Shown here: in pieces, positions 48,749 to 58,247 of the stretch
Layout: every line of letters begins with the position of its first letter
Numbering within the stretch: the stretch's first letter is position 1
DNA from: Flavobacterium salmonis
GTDB lineage: Bacteria; Bacteroidota; Bacteroidia; Flavobacteriales; Flavobacteriaceae
Assembly (NCBI RefSeq): GCF_903819435.1
Contig: NZ_CAIJDP010000057.1
Span: 186,001 to 250,000 of the forward strand
Length of the DNA stretch: 64,000 nucleotides
Direction: 5' to 3'
Notes under the pieces: generated by a model
Told to the model about the DNA's origin: nothing
Seen by the model: only the letters and a program-made list of their open reading frames with translations
The model's database searches: none
Program-made: the position numbers and the translations under genes

Positions 48749-51217
48749 CTATCTGAAAAATACCCTTTTTACTCTTTGTGAAATACTGGTCAGAATTTCA
48801 TAAGGAATTGTTTTTAAAGCTTCTGCTATTTCTATTACTGTTGGAGATTCTCCAAAAATGGTAACCGAATCACCTTCTTTACAATCAATTTCGCTAACAT
48901 CTACCATCAGCATATCCATACAGACACTTCCTACAATAGACGCCTTTTGATTTTTAATTGTAATATAACCTATCTGATTGCCCCATAATCTTGAAATCCC
49001 ATCAGCATAACCAATCGGAATTGTTGCTATTTTGGTTTCTTTTTCGGCCATGAATCTTCTTCCATAGCCGACACTGTCGCCTGCAGGAATAGTACGAACC
49101 TGCGAAATAATCGATTTTAAAGTCCCTACATTTTCCAGGTATTTTTGTTCTGAGGGATCGTTTGAAACACCATAAAGTCCAATTCCCAAACGTACCATGT
49201 TGTATTGCGCATCCGGAAAATTACTGATTCCGGAAGTATTCAGAATATGACGGATTGGGTTTACTCCTAATTCATTCATTAATTTTGAAGAGAGTTTTTC
49301 GAACAATCGAATTTGCGACATTGCAAATTCATAATGCTTTATATCATCGCTAGTCGCCATATGCGATAAAATACTCTGGATGCGTACTGTTGAATTTCCT
49401 TTTAAAGCAGCAATCAATTCGTCTATTGTATTTTCTTCAAAACCCAGACGATGCATTCCGGTATCGAGTTTGATGTGGATCGGAAAATCTTTTAGATTCT
49501 TTTCACGGGCAATCTTCAAAAAAGCATTTAATCCTTTCAAACTATAAATTTCAGGCTCTAACTGATATTGAATAATCGATGCAAAACTCGTCGATTCAGG
49601 ATTTAAGACCATGATTGGTAATTTGATTCCGCCATTTTTAAGTGAAATTCCTTCATCGGCAAAAGCCACTCCTAAATAATCAACTTTATGATGTTCCAGC
49701 AATTTTGCTATTTCCAATCCTCCGTTTCCATAGCCAAATGCTTTTACCATAACCATAATTTTAACATCACTTGCTAATTTAGATTTAAAGAAATTTAAAT
49801 TATGGCTAATGGAATTCAGATTGATTTCAAGAATCGTTTCATGCGTTTTCTCTTCCAGTAAAGTTACAATTTCTTCAAACTGAAACGACCTTGCTCCTTT
49901 TATTAAAATGGTTTCGTTATTAAAATTCAGATTTTCAAAATCATTGATAAATTCAGCAGTGTTTTGATATGTGATACAACTCGAAAATTTGTTTTTAAAT
50001 AACGAAATGGTTGTGCCGATTCCAATTATACGATTGACTTTATTATCTGCAATTAGTTGGGAAACTTTAGAATATAATTCTTCGTTTGAAAATCCGCTTT
50101 GAAAAATATCAGATAAAATAACTGCTTTGGATGCATTCTTTTTTTGGCTTTCTAAAAAATCCAGTGCTATTTTAAGCGATTGAAAATCAGAACTATAACT
50201 ATCGTCAATAATGCTGCAATTATGAATTCCATTTTTGACTTCCAGACGCATTTCAACCGGATACAATCCGTACATCCGATTTTGAACCGTCTCAGCATCA
50301 TATTCAAAATTAAGCAATACCAATAAGCAGGAAATTGCATTTTCCAGTGAAGCGGAATCACTGAAAGGGATTTTTAAGTCATGACTTCTCCCTTTGTAAT
50401 GATACTGAATACGCGTCGTTTCATTTTTATTTTCTCTTTTCGAAACAAAAACATCGGCTGTATTATCGATATAGCTCCATGAAAAAAGTTTTCGGGGATG
50501 CAGCATATATTCGGCCGAAAATTGAGATAAACAGGAATCTACAATTTCATTTTTCTGATATATAATAACCGGACAGTCTTTAAACAAAAGCAGTTTTTCA
50601 TCAATCTTTTGTACTAGATTTAAAAATCCTTCGTCGTGTGCAGTTCCAATATTGGTAAGTAGTCCTATTGTGGGTTTTATGATTTGCTCTAATTTTTCCA
50701 TTTCATTAACCGTCGAAATTCCGGCTTCAAAAATGCCTAAATTATGTTTCTCATTAATCGCAATCACCGAAAGTGGCACTCCAACCTGTGAATTATAACT
50801 TTTAGGACTTCGTATAATATTATAATCAGGGCTTAATAAAAAATTAAGCCATTCTTTTACGATCGTTTTTCCATTACTTCCCGTTAATCCGATAACAGGA
50901 AAGTCAAAAAGATGCCGGTGATGAGCGGCAAACTTCTGAAGGGCATCTAAAGTAGATTTTACGACTAAAAAATTGGCTTTTCCGACACAATTTTCAGGAA
51001 TATATTCAACTACAAAATTCTGAACTCCTTTATCTATAAGTTCAGAAACATACGAATGCGCATCATTATTTACTCCGGACAATGCAAAAAATAAAGTTTG
51101 AGAACCGTTTTGCAGTGAACGGCTGTCAATCGAAATCTGTTCAATAAAAACAGTTAGATCTGAGCCAATCCATTCGGCATGAAGAACCGAAACAAGGCTT
51201 TTTAAGTTTACGCTCAT
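48749..51217 (-). CDS. Bifunctional MurF / alanine racemase
   Basis: 822 residues, a fusion common in Bacteroidetes. The N-terminal MurF (about 1-450) has ATP loop GLTGSNGKTIVKEWLNFLLS near 114-133 and makes UDP-MurNAc-pentapeptide by adding D-Ala-D-Ala. The C-terminal alanine racemase (about 460-822) has the PLP lysine in VKIMVMVKAFGYGNGGLEIA and the catalytic Tyr region in GDSVGYGRRFMAEKETKIAT; it makes D-alanine. Fusing supply and use of D-Ala links two steps of peptidoglycan synthesis. Starts at ATG 51215-51217. Confidence 0.95.
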   Translation of the reverse strand: MSVNLKSLVSVLHAEWIGSDLTVFIEQISIDSRSLQNGSQTLFFALSGVNNDAHSYVSELIDKGVQNFVVEYIPENCVGKANFLVVKSTLDALQKFAAHHRHLFDFPVIGLTGSNGKTIVKEWLNFLLSPDYNIIRSPKSYNSQVGVPLSVIAINEKHNLGIFEAGISTVNEMEKLEQIIKPTIGLLTNIGTAHDEGFLNLVQKIDEKLLLFKDCPVIIYQKNEIVDSCLSQFSAEYMLHPRKLFSWSYIDNTADVFVSKRENKNETTRIQYHYKGRSHDLKIPFSDSASLENAISCLLVLLNFEYDAETVQNRMYGLYPVEMRLEVKNGIHNCSIIDDSYSSDFQSLKIALDFLESQKKNASKAVILSDIFQSGFSNEELYSKVSQLIADNKVNRIIGIGTTISLFKNKFSSCITYQNTAEFINDFENLNFNNETILIKGARSFQFEEIVTLLEEKTHETILEINLNSISHNLNFFKSKLASDVKIMVMVKAFGYGNGGLEIAKLLEHHKVDYLGVAFADEGISLKNGGIKLPIMVLNPESTSFASIIQYQLEPEIYSLKGLNAFLKIAREKNLKDFPIHIKLDTGMHRLGFEENTIDELIAALKGNSTVRIQSILSHMATSDDIKHYEFAMSQIRLFEKLSSKLMNELGVNPIRHILNTSGISNFPDAQYNMVRLGIGLYGVSNDPSEQKYLENVGTLKSIISQVRTIPAGDSVGYGRRFMAEKETKIATIPIGYADGISRLWGNQIGYITIKNQKASIVGSVCMDMLMVDVSEIDCKEGDSVTIFGESPTVIEIAEALKTIPYEILTSISQRVKRVFFR

Positions 51218-51350
51218 TTAGAAGTTTCTTTTTTTTCAAAATTAAACATTAAAGACTGAAAAGAGTTGTGATTTTCTTAAAAAATAAAGGGTTTACAAAA
51301 AGCTATTTATATTTCAATTATATTTGTTAGACACCTCAAATTACTGCATT

Positions 51351-51956
51351 TTGAAAAAAATACTTCCGATATTCTCCTATATATTACATCCAATTTTTAT
51401 ATCGATGTATGCGACCTTATTTTATCTTTTTTATAAGGATGATGCCTTTACTATCCAGGAAAAATATTTTGTTTTATTTCAAATACTCATTATTACCGTT
51501 ATTGTCCCTTTATTATTTTTTCTATTGCTTCGCTCCACCGGTAATGTAAAATCGGTCATGATACATGAAACCTCGCAACGAATAATACCCTTAATTTTAC
51601 AGTGTTTTTTATTTATATTACTGGTAAAAAGAAGCATTGTTATTACTCGCTACCCTGAACTGCATTTCTTTTTTCTGGGCGGATTATTCAGTACTATTAT
51701 GGCTCTGATTTATTCTCTTTTTAAGATAAAAGCCAGCCTGCATATGATGGCAATTAGTGGTTGTGCCGTTTTTGTAATTGGACTTAATATGCATTTGCAA
51801 TTACATAATCCGTACTGGCCGGCACTTTTAATTTTACTGACCGGAATCGCAGCTTCATCTCGCCTTGAAATGAATGCCCATACGTACAAGGAATTGTTAA
51901 TAGGATTTTTAATCGGAATAATTCCGCAGGTTTTATTTCTGTATTTGTGGTTATAA
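51351..51956 (+). CDS. PAP2-like integral membrane protein
   Basis: 201 residues, started here at TTG 51351 (reading MKKILPIFSYILHPIFISMY). No ATG lies nearby, and an upstream TTG adds nine unlikely residues. It has six TM helices; near the C-terminus SSRLEMNAHTYKELLIGFLI resembles the SRxxxxxHxxxD core of PAP2 phosphatases, with Glu at the acidic position. It may be a lipid or pyrophosphate phosphatase, or an inactive relative. The stop overlaps the stop region of the convergent barrel gene by 6 bp. Confidence 0.75.
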   Translation: MKKILPIFSYILHPIFISMYATLFYLFYKDDAFTIQEKYFVLFQILIITVIVPLLFFLLLRSTGNVKSVMIHETSQRIIPLILQCFLFILLVKRSIVITRYPELHFFFLGGLFSTIMALIYSLFKIKASLHMMAISGCAVFVIGLNMHLQLHNPYWPALLILLTGIAASSRLEMNAHTYKELLIGFLIGIIPQVLFLYLWL

Positions 51957-52652
51957 AATATAAAAAATAAGCCCCACACTCATGGTTTTCATTTTTACGC
52001 TTTCTCCTGAAACAGTTTTAACGTCTTTAAACAAAGGATTCAGTCCATAATACAAATAAGCATTCCAGGTGTTGTAACCCGCAGAAATAGTTGCGCCATA
52101 CTGAAACCTGTTGATATCGGAATTATTTCGAACTATATAAGTGTTTTCGCCATCATCTACAACAGATTTGCTGGCTAAAACATAGCTTAATTTTAATCCG
52201 GCATAAACCCTCCAAAACTTATGACTTTCATAAGTAGAATTTCTCCATCTAAACTCAATGGGAAGATCTACCAAATATTGCCTGTATTTATTTGAAACAA
52301 ACTCATTATAATCATTTACTCCATAAATTAGTGTTCCGTCCTGGCTTTCAGAAATAGTCAGGTTTTGAAAATAATTCTGATACGTTAAACCTAAACCTGC
52401 TGCAATGGCAACAGTTCTTTTTTTGTTGATTGGCATATCTCTTAAAAAACCGGCAGAAATCTCGGCAGAAAATTTATCCTGTTTAAGCCCTTCCGGATTC
52501 TGAGTCAACAGATTATAGCCCACCGTAAAATAAAACTGATCTTCCCTGTACAATGAATCAATTTTAATTACCGGCTTTTCTTGAGGTCTTTCTTCCTGCG
52601 AAAAAACATTGAAAAACGATATCAGAAATAAACAACTAAAAAATAATCGCAT
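51951..52652 (-). CDS. Outer-membrane beta-barrel protein (PorT-like family)
   Basis: 233 residues from ATG 52650-52652 (MRLFFSCLFLISFFNVFSQ, a clear signal peptide). A longer frame starts upstream but has no signal at its N-terminus. The mature part has alternating strands and aromatic girdle residues: FYFTVGYNLLTQNPEGLKQD, FSAEISAGFLRDMPI, YQYGATISAGYNTWNAYLYY, and ends in VGLIFYIL. It looks like a small barrel of the PorT/'OMP_b-brl_2' kind; function unknown. Starch, T9SS or adhesion roles cannot be told apart. Confidence 0.8.
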   Translation of the reverse strand: MRLFFSCLFLISFFNVFSQEERPQEKPVIKIDSLYREDQFYFTVGYNLLTQNPEGLKQDKFSAEISAGFLRDMPINKKRTVAIAAGLGLTYQNYFQNLTISESQDGTLIYGVNDYNEFVSNKYRQYLVDLPIEFRWRNSTYESHKFWRVYAGLKLSYVLASKSVVDDGENTYIVRNNSDINRFQYGATISAGYNTWNAYLYYGLNPLFKDVKTVSGESVKMKTMSVGLIFYIL

Positions 52653-52843
52653 AGTTTGTTTGAGTTTTATGAGGATTTTAAATAAACGTTTTTTAGAAAT
52701 ATTTATTTGACACACAAATATAATGATTGTTTATGATTTGGTTGCAATGCTAATTATTCTGTTTTCACTCTTCATAAAAATATTCTGTTGCACTATTTTC
52801 AATAAAAAGCGTTAAAATCAAACATTTTTATATTTGCCTTTTA

Positions 52844-52851
52844 TACCTTTG
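52844..52851 (+). promoter_or_regulatory. -7 elements before the His/Cys-rich gene
   Basis: TACCTTTG at 52844-52851 ends 7 nt before the ATG and would give an almost leaderless transcript. TATATTTG at 52829-52836 gives a leader of about 15-20 nt and is an equally good match. Confidence 0.45.
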
Positions 52852-52858
52852 TACCGTA

Positions 52859-53212
52859 ATGAAAAAAAGACAGCTCATAACCGGTTTTACTTTGGGTCTG
52901 ATGGTATTGCTATCAATACTGTTTCAGTCCATCCATAGTTATGAGCACATTTCAAAACAGCTTTCAGAAAAAAAATGTCATCATAATTACAATGATGTAA
53001 ATGGTGAAATTACGCATCAGCATCATGACGATGACTCTTGTTTTGTTTGTCATTTTTCTTTTGGAAGTTACATTACTCCTGAAAATTTCACGTTTCAGTT
53101 TTTTAGTAATCATCAGGAAATCCCTTATTTCTTTGGATTTTCAGAAAGTATTATTTCCTTTTCAGGAAGTCTTTACACACTGCGGGGTCCTCCTTCAGCT
53201 ATAGTTTCATAA
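52859..53212 (+). CDS. Small exported His/Cys-rich protein upstream of a TonB receptor
   Basis: 117 residues with an N-terminal signal or TM segment (LITGFTLGLMVLLSILFQSI). The middle holds a putative metal site: KKCHHNYNDVNGEITHQHHD followed by DDSCFVCHFSFG, that is, nine His/Cys in about 35 residues. It ends YTLRGPPSA, a tail seen in small metal-stress-type proteins. It lies 150 bp upstream of a TonB-dependent receptor in the same orientation, so it may be part of one metal-uptake unit. Metal identity is unknown. Confidence 0.75.
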   Translation: MKKRQLITGFTLGLMVLLSILFQSIHSYEHISKQLSEKKCHHNYNDVNGEITHQHHDDDSCFVCHFSFGSYITPENFTFQFFSNHQEIPYFFGFSESIISFSGSLYTLRGPPSAIVS

Positions 53213-53362
53213 AGTTTCGCCCCAAGAAACAAAACCCTTTTAATTGAATTCAAAGTTCAGTTAGGTTTCCTGATTTTCATTTCTATGGAAATTCAGTAAA
53301 CTTCACTTTTCTTTTGCTTCTCTTTAAAAGAAAAATCCATTAACTATAGCAATCATTTTCAA

Positions 53363-55570
53363 ATGAAAAAAATAATAATAGCCCTAATTTTGGGGTTTTC
53401 GGGTATACTTTCTGCCCAGAATTCAGTTTCAGGAACTGTTACCGATAATCAAAATCAGCCATTACCGGGTGTTTCTGTTTACGCTTCCGAATTACATAAA
53501 GGAACTACGACTGACGAAAACGGGAAATACGAATTAAAAAATCTTCCAAACGGAAGTTTGCGTATTGCCTTTTCTTATGTAGGATATTCAAATCAAAATA
53601 AAACCATTGCAAAATTGACAAAGGAAAACACGCTCGATGTGACGCTTTTAGAATCAATTCTGGAAATGGATGAAGTCGTAGTTTCTACTCCTTTTAACAA
53701 ACTGCAGTCACAAAACGTAATGAAAATTGATCATGAAAGCATCAAGACATTACAACAAAAAGGAACTTCTACATTGATTGAAGGCCTGGCAACAATTCCG
53801 GGAGTTTCTCAGATTTCTACAGGGACTTCTATTGGAAAACCTGTAATTCGCGGACTGAGCGGAAATCGTGTTTTGGTATATTCTCAGGGCGTTCGTGTCG
53901 AAAACCAACAGTTTGGAGATGAACACGGTTTAGGTTTAAACGATGCCGGAATCGAAAGTGTCGAGGTAATCAAAGGACCAGCTTCTTTATTGTATGGTTC
54001 TGATGCATTGGGAGGCGTTTTGTATTTCAATCCTGAAAAATTTGCTGATGCGGGTACATTCAAAGCTAATTTCAGTCAAAAATATTTTACGAATACACAG
54101 GGAAGCAACTCTTCTATCGGATTAAAAACGTCTACAGACAATTGGAAATTTCTCGCCCGTGGAAGTTTCAACACACATTCTGACTATAAAATTGCCGATG
54201 GCGACCGTGTAACGAATTCGCGTTATAATGAAACTGATTTTAAAACTGGAATTGGTTACAGCAACTCCACATTTTCAAGTGTTTTAAGATACAACTACAA
54301 CAAACTGGACATCGGGATTCCGGAAGATGGAATTGCAGAACAATCTTCGAGCAAAGACACTCAGTTTCCAAAACAGGGAATTTTCAATCATTTGTTTAGT
54401 TTAAACAATGTAATCTTTTTTGAAAACTCAAAACTTGACGTTGATTTAGGTTACATCTCAAATGACAGAAGCGAATTTGAAGATAGCAACGACGCTGCAC
54501 TTCGAATGAAACTAAACACTTTTAATTATAATGCAAAATATCATTTTCCGAAATTCGGTAAAATTGAAACCATTTTAGGTGTTCAGGGAATGCATCAGAC
54601 CAATACAAATTCCGGAGAAGAATATTTGATTCCGAATGCAACAACCAATGATTTTGGTGTTTTTGGAACTGCTAATTACGAATGGAATAATAGCGTTTTG
54701 CAAGCCGGTTTACGTTTTGATAACCGAAATGTTACTTCAGAAGCACACGGAATTGTGGGAGAAGAAGGCTCTTTTGAAGCTTTAGACCGATCTTTTGACA
54801 GTTTTAATGCTTCTTTGGGATACAAAACAAAATTAGCAGAACCGTTAACACTTCGATTAAATGTAGCTACCGGATTTAGAGCTCCAAACTTAGCCGAGCT
54901 GACTTCAAACGGTGTTCACGAAGGAACCAATCGTTATGAAATAGGAAACAGCGATTTGAAAACCGAACAAAACGTTCAGACCGATTTGAATTTAGAATAC
55001 AAAAATTCGCATTTTGAATTCTTTGTAAACGGATTTTATAACCACATAAACAATTACATTTATACTTCACCAACCGGAGAAATCAGAGATAACAATAATG
55101 TTTTTGCCTACATTCAGGATAATGCAAAATTATTTGGAGGAGAAATTGGACTTCATTTTCATCCGCATCCTTTAGACTGGCTGCATTTTGAAACCAGTTT
55201 TGAAACCGTAACCGGTAAAAAAGACAACGATGATTATTTGCCTTTAATTCCGGCCAATAACTGGAATAATACCCTTAGGACCGAATTTAATATCAAAAAC
55301 TGGTTCAAAGAAGGTTACGCCTCTTTAAATGTTTCTTCGACTTTTAATCAGGATAATGTGAGTGGTTTTGAAACAGCATCAAAAGGCTATACTTTGGTCA
55401 ACTTAGGTTTTGGAGGAACCGTAAAACTGGGAAAAACTGCTTTTGACGTAAATCTGAACGGAAATAATTTGTTCGATAAAAAATATATTGCACACCTTTC
55501 AAGATTAAAAACAGACGGAATCCCAAACATTGGACGAAATATTGTTTTGGGAGTTAATTTTAATCTGTAA
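53363..55570 (+). CDS. TonB-dependent outer-membrane receptor
   Basis: 735 residues. Signal peptide MKKIIIALILGFSGILSAQ. A carboxypeptidase-regulatory-like domain (about 20-105, SVSGTVTDNQNQPLPGVSVY) precedes the plug (about 110-225: VVVSTPFNKLQSQNVMKIDH, IEGLATIPGVSQISTGTSIG, VIRGLSGNRVLVYSQGVRVE). A 22-strand barrel ends with RNIVLGVNFNL. Typical receptor motifs LLYGSDALGGVLYF and GFRAPNLAELTSNGVHEG are present. It imports a metal complex, siderophore or cofactor; the upstream His/Cys-rich protein favours a metal. There is no SusD partner. Confidence 0.93.
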   Translation: MKKIIIALILGFSGILSAQNSVSGTVTDNQNQPLPGVSVYASELHKGTTTDENGKYELKNLPNGSLRIAFSYVGYSNQNKTIAKLTKENTLDVTLLESILEMDEVVVSTPFNKLQSQNVMKIDHESIKTLQQKGTSTLIEGLATIPGVSQISTGTSIGKPVIRGLSGNRVLVYSQGVRVENQQFGDEHGLGLNDAGIESVEVIKGPASLLYGSDALGGVLYFNPEKFADAGTFKANFSQKYFTNTQGSNSSIGLKTSTDNWKFLARGSFNTHSDYKIADGDRVTNSRYNETDFKTGIGYSNSTFSSVLRYNYNKLDIGIPEDGIAEQSSSKDTQFPKQGIFNHLFSLNNVIFFENSKLDVDLGYISNDRSEFEDSNDAALRMKLNTFNYNAKYHFPKFGKIETILGVQGMHQTNTNSGEEYLIPNATTNDFGVFGTANYEWNNSVLQAGLRFDNRNVTSEAHGIVGEEGSFEALDRSFDSFNASLGYKTKLAEPLTLRLNVATGFRAPNLAELTSNGVHEGTNRYEIGNSDLKTEQNVQTDLNLEYKNSHFEFFVNGFYNHINNYIYTSPTGEIRDNNNVFAYIQDNAKLFGGEIGLHFHPHPLDWLHFETSFETVTGKKDNDDYLPLIPANNWNNTLRTEFNIKNWFKEGYASLNVSSTFNQDNVSGFETASKGYTLVNLGFGGTVKLGKTAFDVNLNGNNLFDKKYIAHLSRLKTDGIPNIGRNIVLGVNFNL

Positions 55571-55574
55571 CATT

Positions 55575-55729
55575 TTTAAACCATATGAGTCTTATAAATA
55601 ATTTTTGGAGAATCAATTTATTCTTCTAAAGATTGGTGTCAGGCTGAGCCACTTCGGCTTCGCTCAGGATGACAATAATTTTGATTATCCCTAAACTAAA
55701 ATGAACTTATATGACTCATATGGTTTAAA
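55575..55729. repeat. Inverted repeat of the ACCATAT family, copy C, with inner hairpin
   Basis: TTTAAACCATATGAGT (55575-55590) and ACTCATATGGTTTAAA (55714-55729) are perfectly complementary over 16 bp. Between them is a hairpin, GTCAGGCTGAGC..GCTCAGGATGAC at about 55638-55672. The right arm overlaps a spurious upstream extension of the peptidase frame. Confidence 0.85.
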
Positions 55730-55752
55730 TTATTTTTCACAACAAAATTTGC

Positions 55753-55760
55753 TATTTTTG
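55753..55760 (+). promoter_or_regulatory. -7 element of the prolyl oligopeptidase gene
   Basis: TATTTTTG, perfect TAnnTTTG, 21 bp before ATG 55782. It supports this start over the ATG at 55701. Confidence 0.55.
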
Positions 55761-55781
55761 TTACAAACACAAAAATCAACT

Positions 55782-57890
55782 ATGAAAAAAACATTTCTTA
55801 TAATGGCAATAACTACTGCAGGAATTTCTTTGGCACAAAATAAAATTCAGTATCCCGAAACTAAAAAAGGTGAAACTGTTGATGTCTATTTTGATACCAA
55901 AGTTAGCGATCCTTACCGTTGGCTGGAGGATGATAAATCTAATGAAACCGGTGCCTGGGTAAAGGCTCAAAACGAAGTTACATACGGTTATTTAAATCAA
56001 ATTCCATTTAGAGATGCATTAAAAGCACGAATGGAAAAACTATGGAATTATGAAAAAATAGGCGCTCCATTTACAGAAGGAAAATTTACGTATTATTCCA
56101 AAAATAACGGACTTCAAAATCAGTCGGTTGTTTACAGAAAAGACGAAAAAGGCAAAGAAGAAGTTTTCTTAGATCCAAATACATTTTCTAAAGACGGAAC
56201 CACTTCGCTTGGCGGACTGGATTTTTCTAAAGATGGCTCCAAAGCTGCCTACGCTATTTCTGAAGGCGGAAGCGACTGGAGAAAAGTCATTATCATTGAT
56301 GCCGTTTCTAAAAAAGTTCTGGAAGACACATTAGTTGATGTAAAATTCAGCGGTGTTTCATGGTATAAAAATGAAGGTTTTTATTACTCCAGTTATGAAA
56401 AGCCAAAAGGAAGTGAATTATCGGCCAAAACAGATCAGCACAAATTGTATTTTCATAAGTTAGGTACTTCTCAAAAAGACGATAAAGTTATTTTTGGTGC
56501 CGACCAAAAAAGAAGATATGTTGGAGGATCTGTTACCGAGGACGATCATTACCTGGTGATTACAGCTGCCAATTCTACCTATGGAAATGAGTTATACATT
56601 AAAGACTTAACAAAACCTGACAGTCCCATAGTTACTATTGTAGACAATTTTAACAGCGATAATAATATCATAGAAAACGAGGGAGGCAAATTGTTTATTG
56701 ATACCGATTTTAACGCTCCAAACAAGCGTGTAGTAACTGTAGATGTAAGCAATCCGAAGCCTGAAAACTGGAAAGATTTTATTGCTGAAACCCAAAACAT
56801 TCTGTCTCCGTCTACAGGTGGCGGGTACTTTTTTGCTAATTACACCAAAGACGCAGTTTCTTTTGTACAGCAATACGATTACAGCGGAAAATTAGTCCGT
56901 GAAATCAAACTTCCTGCAGTTGGAACAGCAGGCGGATTTGGAGGAAAAAAGAATGAAAAAATATTGTATTACAGTTTTACTAATTACACTACCCCGGGAA
57001 CCATCTTTTCGTTTGAGCCAAAATCAGGCAAATCGGAAATTTATCAAAAACCAAAAGTAGATTTCAAAAGTGATGATTACGAGTCAAAACAAGTATTCTA
57101 TACTTCAAAAGACGGAACCAAAATCCCAATGATTATTACCTATAAAAAAGGGACAAAACTAGACGGTAAAAACCCGACAATCCTTTACGGTTACGGCGGA
57201 TTCAATATTAGTTTAACACCAAGTTTCAGTATTGCCAATGCAGTCTGGCTGGAAAACGGAGGTGTTTACGCCGTTGCCAATTTAAGAGGCGGTGGTGAAT
57301 ACGGAAAAAAATGGCATGATGCAGGAACAAAGCTCCAAAAACAAAATGTTTTTAATGATTTTATCGCTGCTGCAGAATATCTAATTGCTCAAAAATATAC
57401 CTCATCTGATTACCTGGCAATCCGTGGAGGATCTAACGGAGGTTTATTAGTTGGCGCAACAATGACTCAGCGTCCTGATTTAATGAAAGTAGCCTTACCG
57501 GCAGTTGGTGTTATGGATATGCTTCGCTACAATGCCTTTACAGCAGGTGCAGGATGGGCTTTTGATTACGGAACTGCTCAGGACAACAAAGAAATGTTCG
57601 AATATTTAAAAGGATATTCTCCGGTTCACAACGTTAAAAAAGGAACGCATTACCCAGCTACAATGGTAACGACAGGAGATCATGACGATCGTGTAGTTCC
57701 GGCACACAGTTTTAAATTTGCTTCTGAATTACAAGATAAACAAACGGGAGACAATCCGGTTTTGATTCGTATTGACGTTAAAGCAGGTCACGGTGCAGGA
57801 AAATCTGTTGCGGCTACGATTCAGGAAAATGTAGATATCCAGGCGTTCACGCTTTACAATATGGGTTTTAAAACTTTACCTAAAAAGTAA
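55782..57890 (+). CDS. Prolyl oligopeptidase (S9A), exported
   Basis: 702 residues from ATG 55782, which gives a signal peptide (MKKTFLIMAITTAGISLAQ). Beta-propeller about 20-430: YRWLEDDKSNETGAWVKAQN and later blades. Alpha/beta-hydrolase domain about 440-702: YGYGGFNISLTPSFS, nucleophile Ser in AIRGGSNGGLLVGATMTQRP near 551, Asp in TTGDHDDRVVPAHSFKFASE near 636, His in KAGHGAGKS near 669. It cleaves short peptides after proline in the periplasm. Confidence 0.96.
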   Translation: MKKTFLIMAITTAGISLAQNKIQYPETKKGETVDVYFDTKVSDPYRWLEDDKSNETGAWVKAQNEVTYGYLNQIPFRDALKARMEKLWNYEKIGAPFTEGKFTYYSKNNGLQNQSVVYRKDEKGKEEVFLDPNTFSKDGTTSLGGLDFSKDGSKAAYAISEGGSDWRKVIIIDAVSKKVLEDTLVDVKFSGVSWYKNEGFYYSSYEKPKGSELSAKTDQHKLYFHKLGTSQKDDKVIFGADQKRRYVGGSVTEDDHYLVITAANSTYGNELYIKDLTKPDSPIVTIVDNFNSDNNIIENEGGKLFIDTDFNAPNKRVVTVDVSNPKPENWKDFIAETQNILSPSTGGGYFFANYTKDAVSFVQQYDYSGKLVREIKLPAVGTAGGFGGKKNEKILYYSFTNYTTPGTIFSFEPKSGKSEIYQKPKVDFKSDDYESKQVFYTSKDGTKIPMIITYKKGTKLDGKNPTILYGYGGFNISLTPSFSIANAVWLENGGVYAVANLRGGGEYGKKWHDAGTKLQKQNVFNDFIAAAEYLIAQKYTSSDYLAIRGGSNGGLLVGATMTQRPDLMKVALPAVGVMDMLRYNAFTAGAGWAFDYGTAQDNKEMFEYLKGYSPVHNVKKGTHYPATMVTTGDHDDRVVPAHSFKFASELQDKQTGDNPVLIRIDVKAGHGAGKSVAATIQENVDIQAFTLYNMGFKTLPKK

Positions 57891-58247
57891 ATTTTTAATC
57901 TAAGATTCTTTTAGCCACGAATTCACGAATTATTTTTGTGAATTCGTGGCTTTGTTTTTATTGTTCCAGCAGATTCTGTTTAAAAAAATCTGTGCAATCT
58001 GCAAAATCTGCGAGAAAGAATAATTGATGACTTTTTATCGTACTAATTTTTACTCCCGCAGATCAAGCAGATTAAAAATAAAATCTGTGTGCATCTTCTT
58101 AAATCTTTTAAAATCTGCGTGAAAAATAATTCGTAATTCAGGGAATTCAGCACAGCATTTTTAGACAATAGATTAAAATAAATTCGTGAATTCGTGGCTA
58201 ACTTTTTCAAATAGCCTTAAATTTGAAATAACTTAAAAAAACAACAA
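57891..58247. repeat. Repeat-filled spacer (357 bp)
   Basis: A perfect 14-bp hairpin AGCCACGAATTCAC / GTGAATTCGTGGCT at 57913-57951, following the peptidase gene. A further copy of the right arm at 58186-58199 lets the first arm pair across the whole spacer. In between are CAATCTGC/AAATCTGCGTGAAAAATAAT words related to the 17.1-kb element. The -7 box of the next gene is at 58218-58225. No gene. Confidence 0.8.
58218..58225 (+). promoter_or_regulatory. -7 element of the Gfo/Idh/MocA gene
   Basis: TAAATTTG, perfect TAnnTTTG, 22 bp before ATG 58248. Confidence 0.55.

Noticed and set aside
48749..51217. MurF-Alr fusion as a novel enzyme
   Set aside because: This fusion is well established in Bacteroidetes.
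55701..55781. Upstream ATG for the prolyl oligopeptidase
   Set aside because: The extra codons encode the right arm of an inverted repeat and would bury the signal peptide; the -7 box lies between the two starts.
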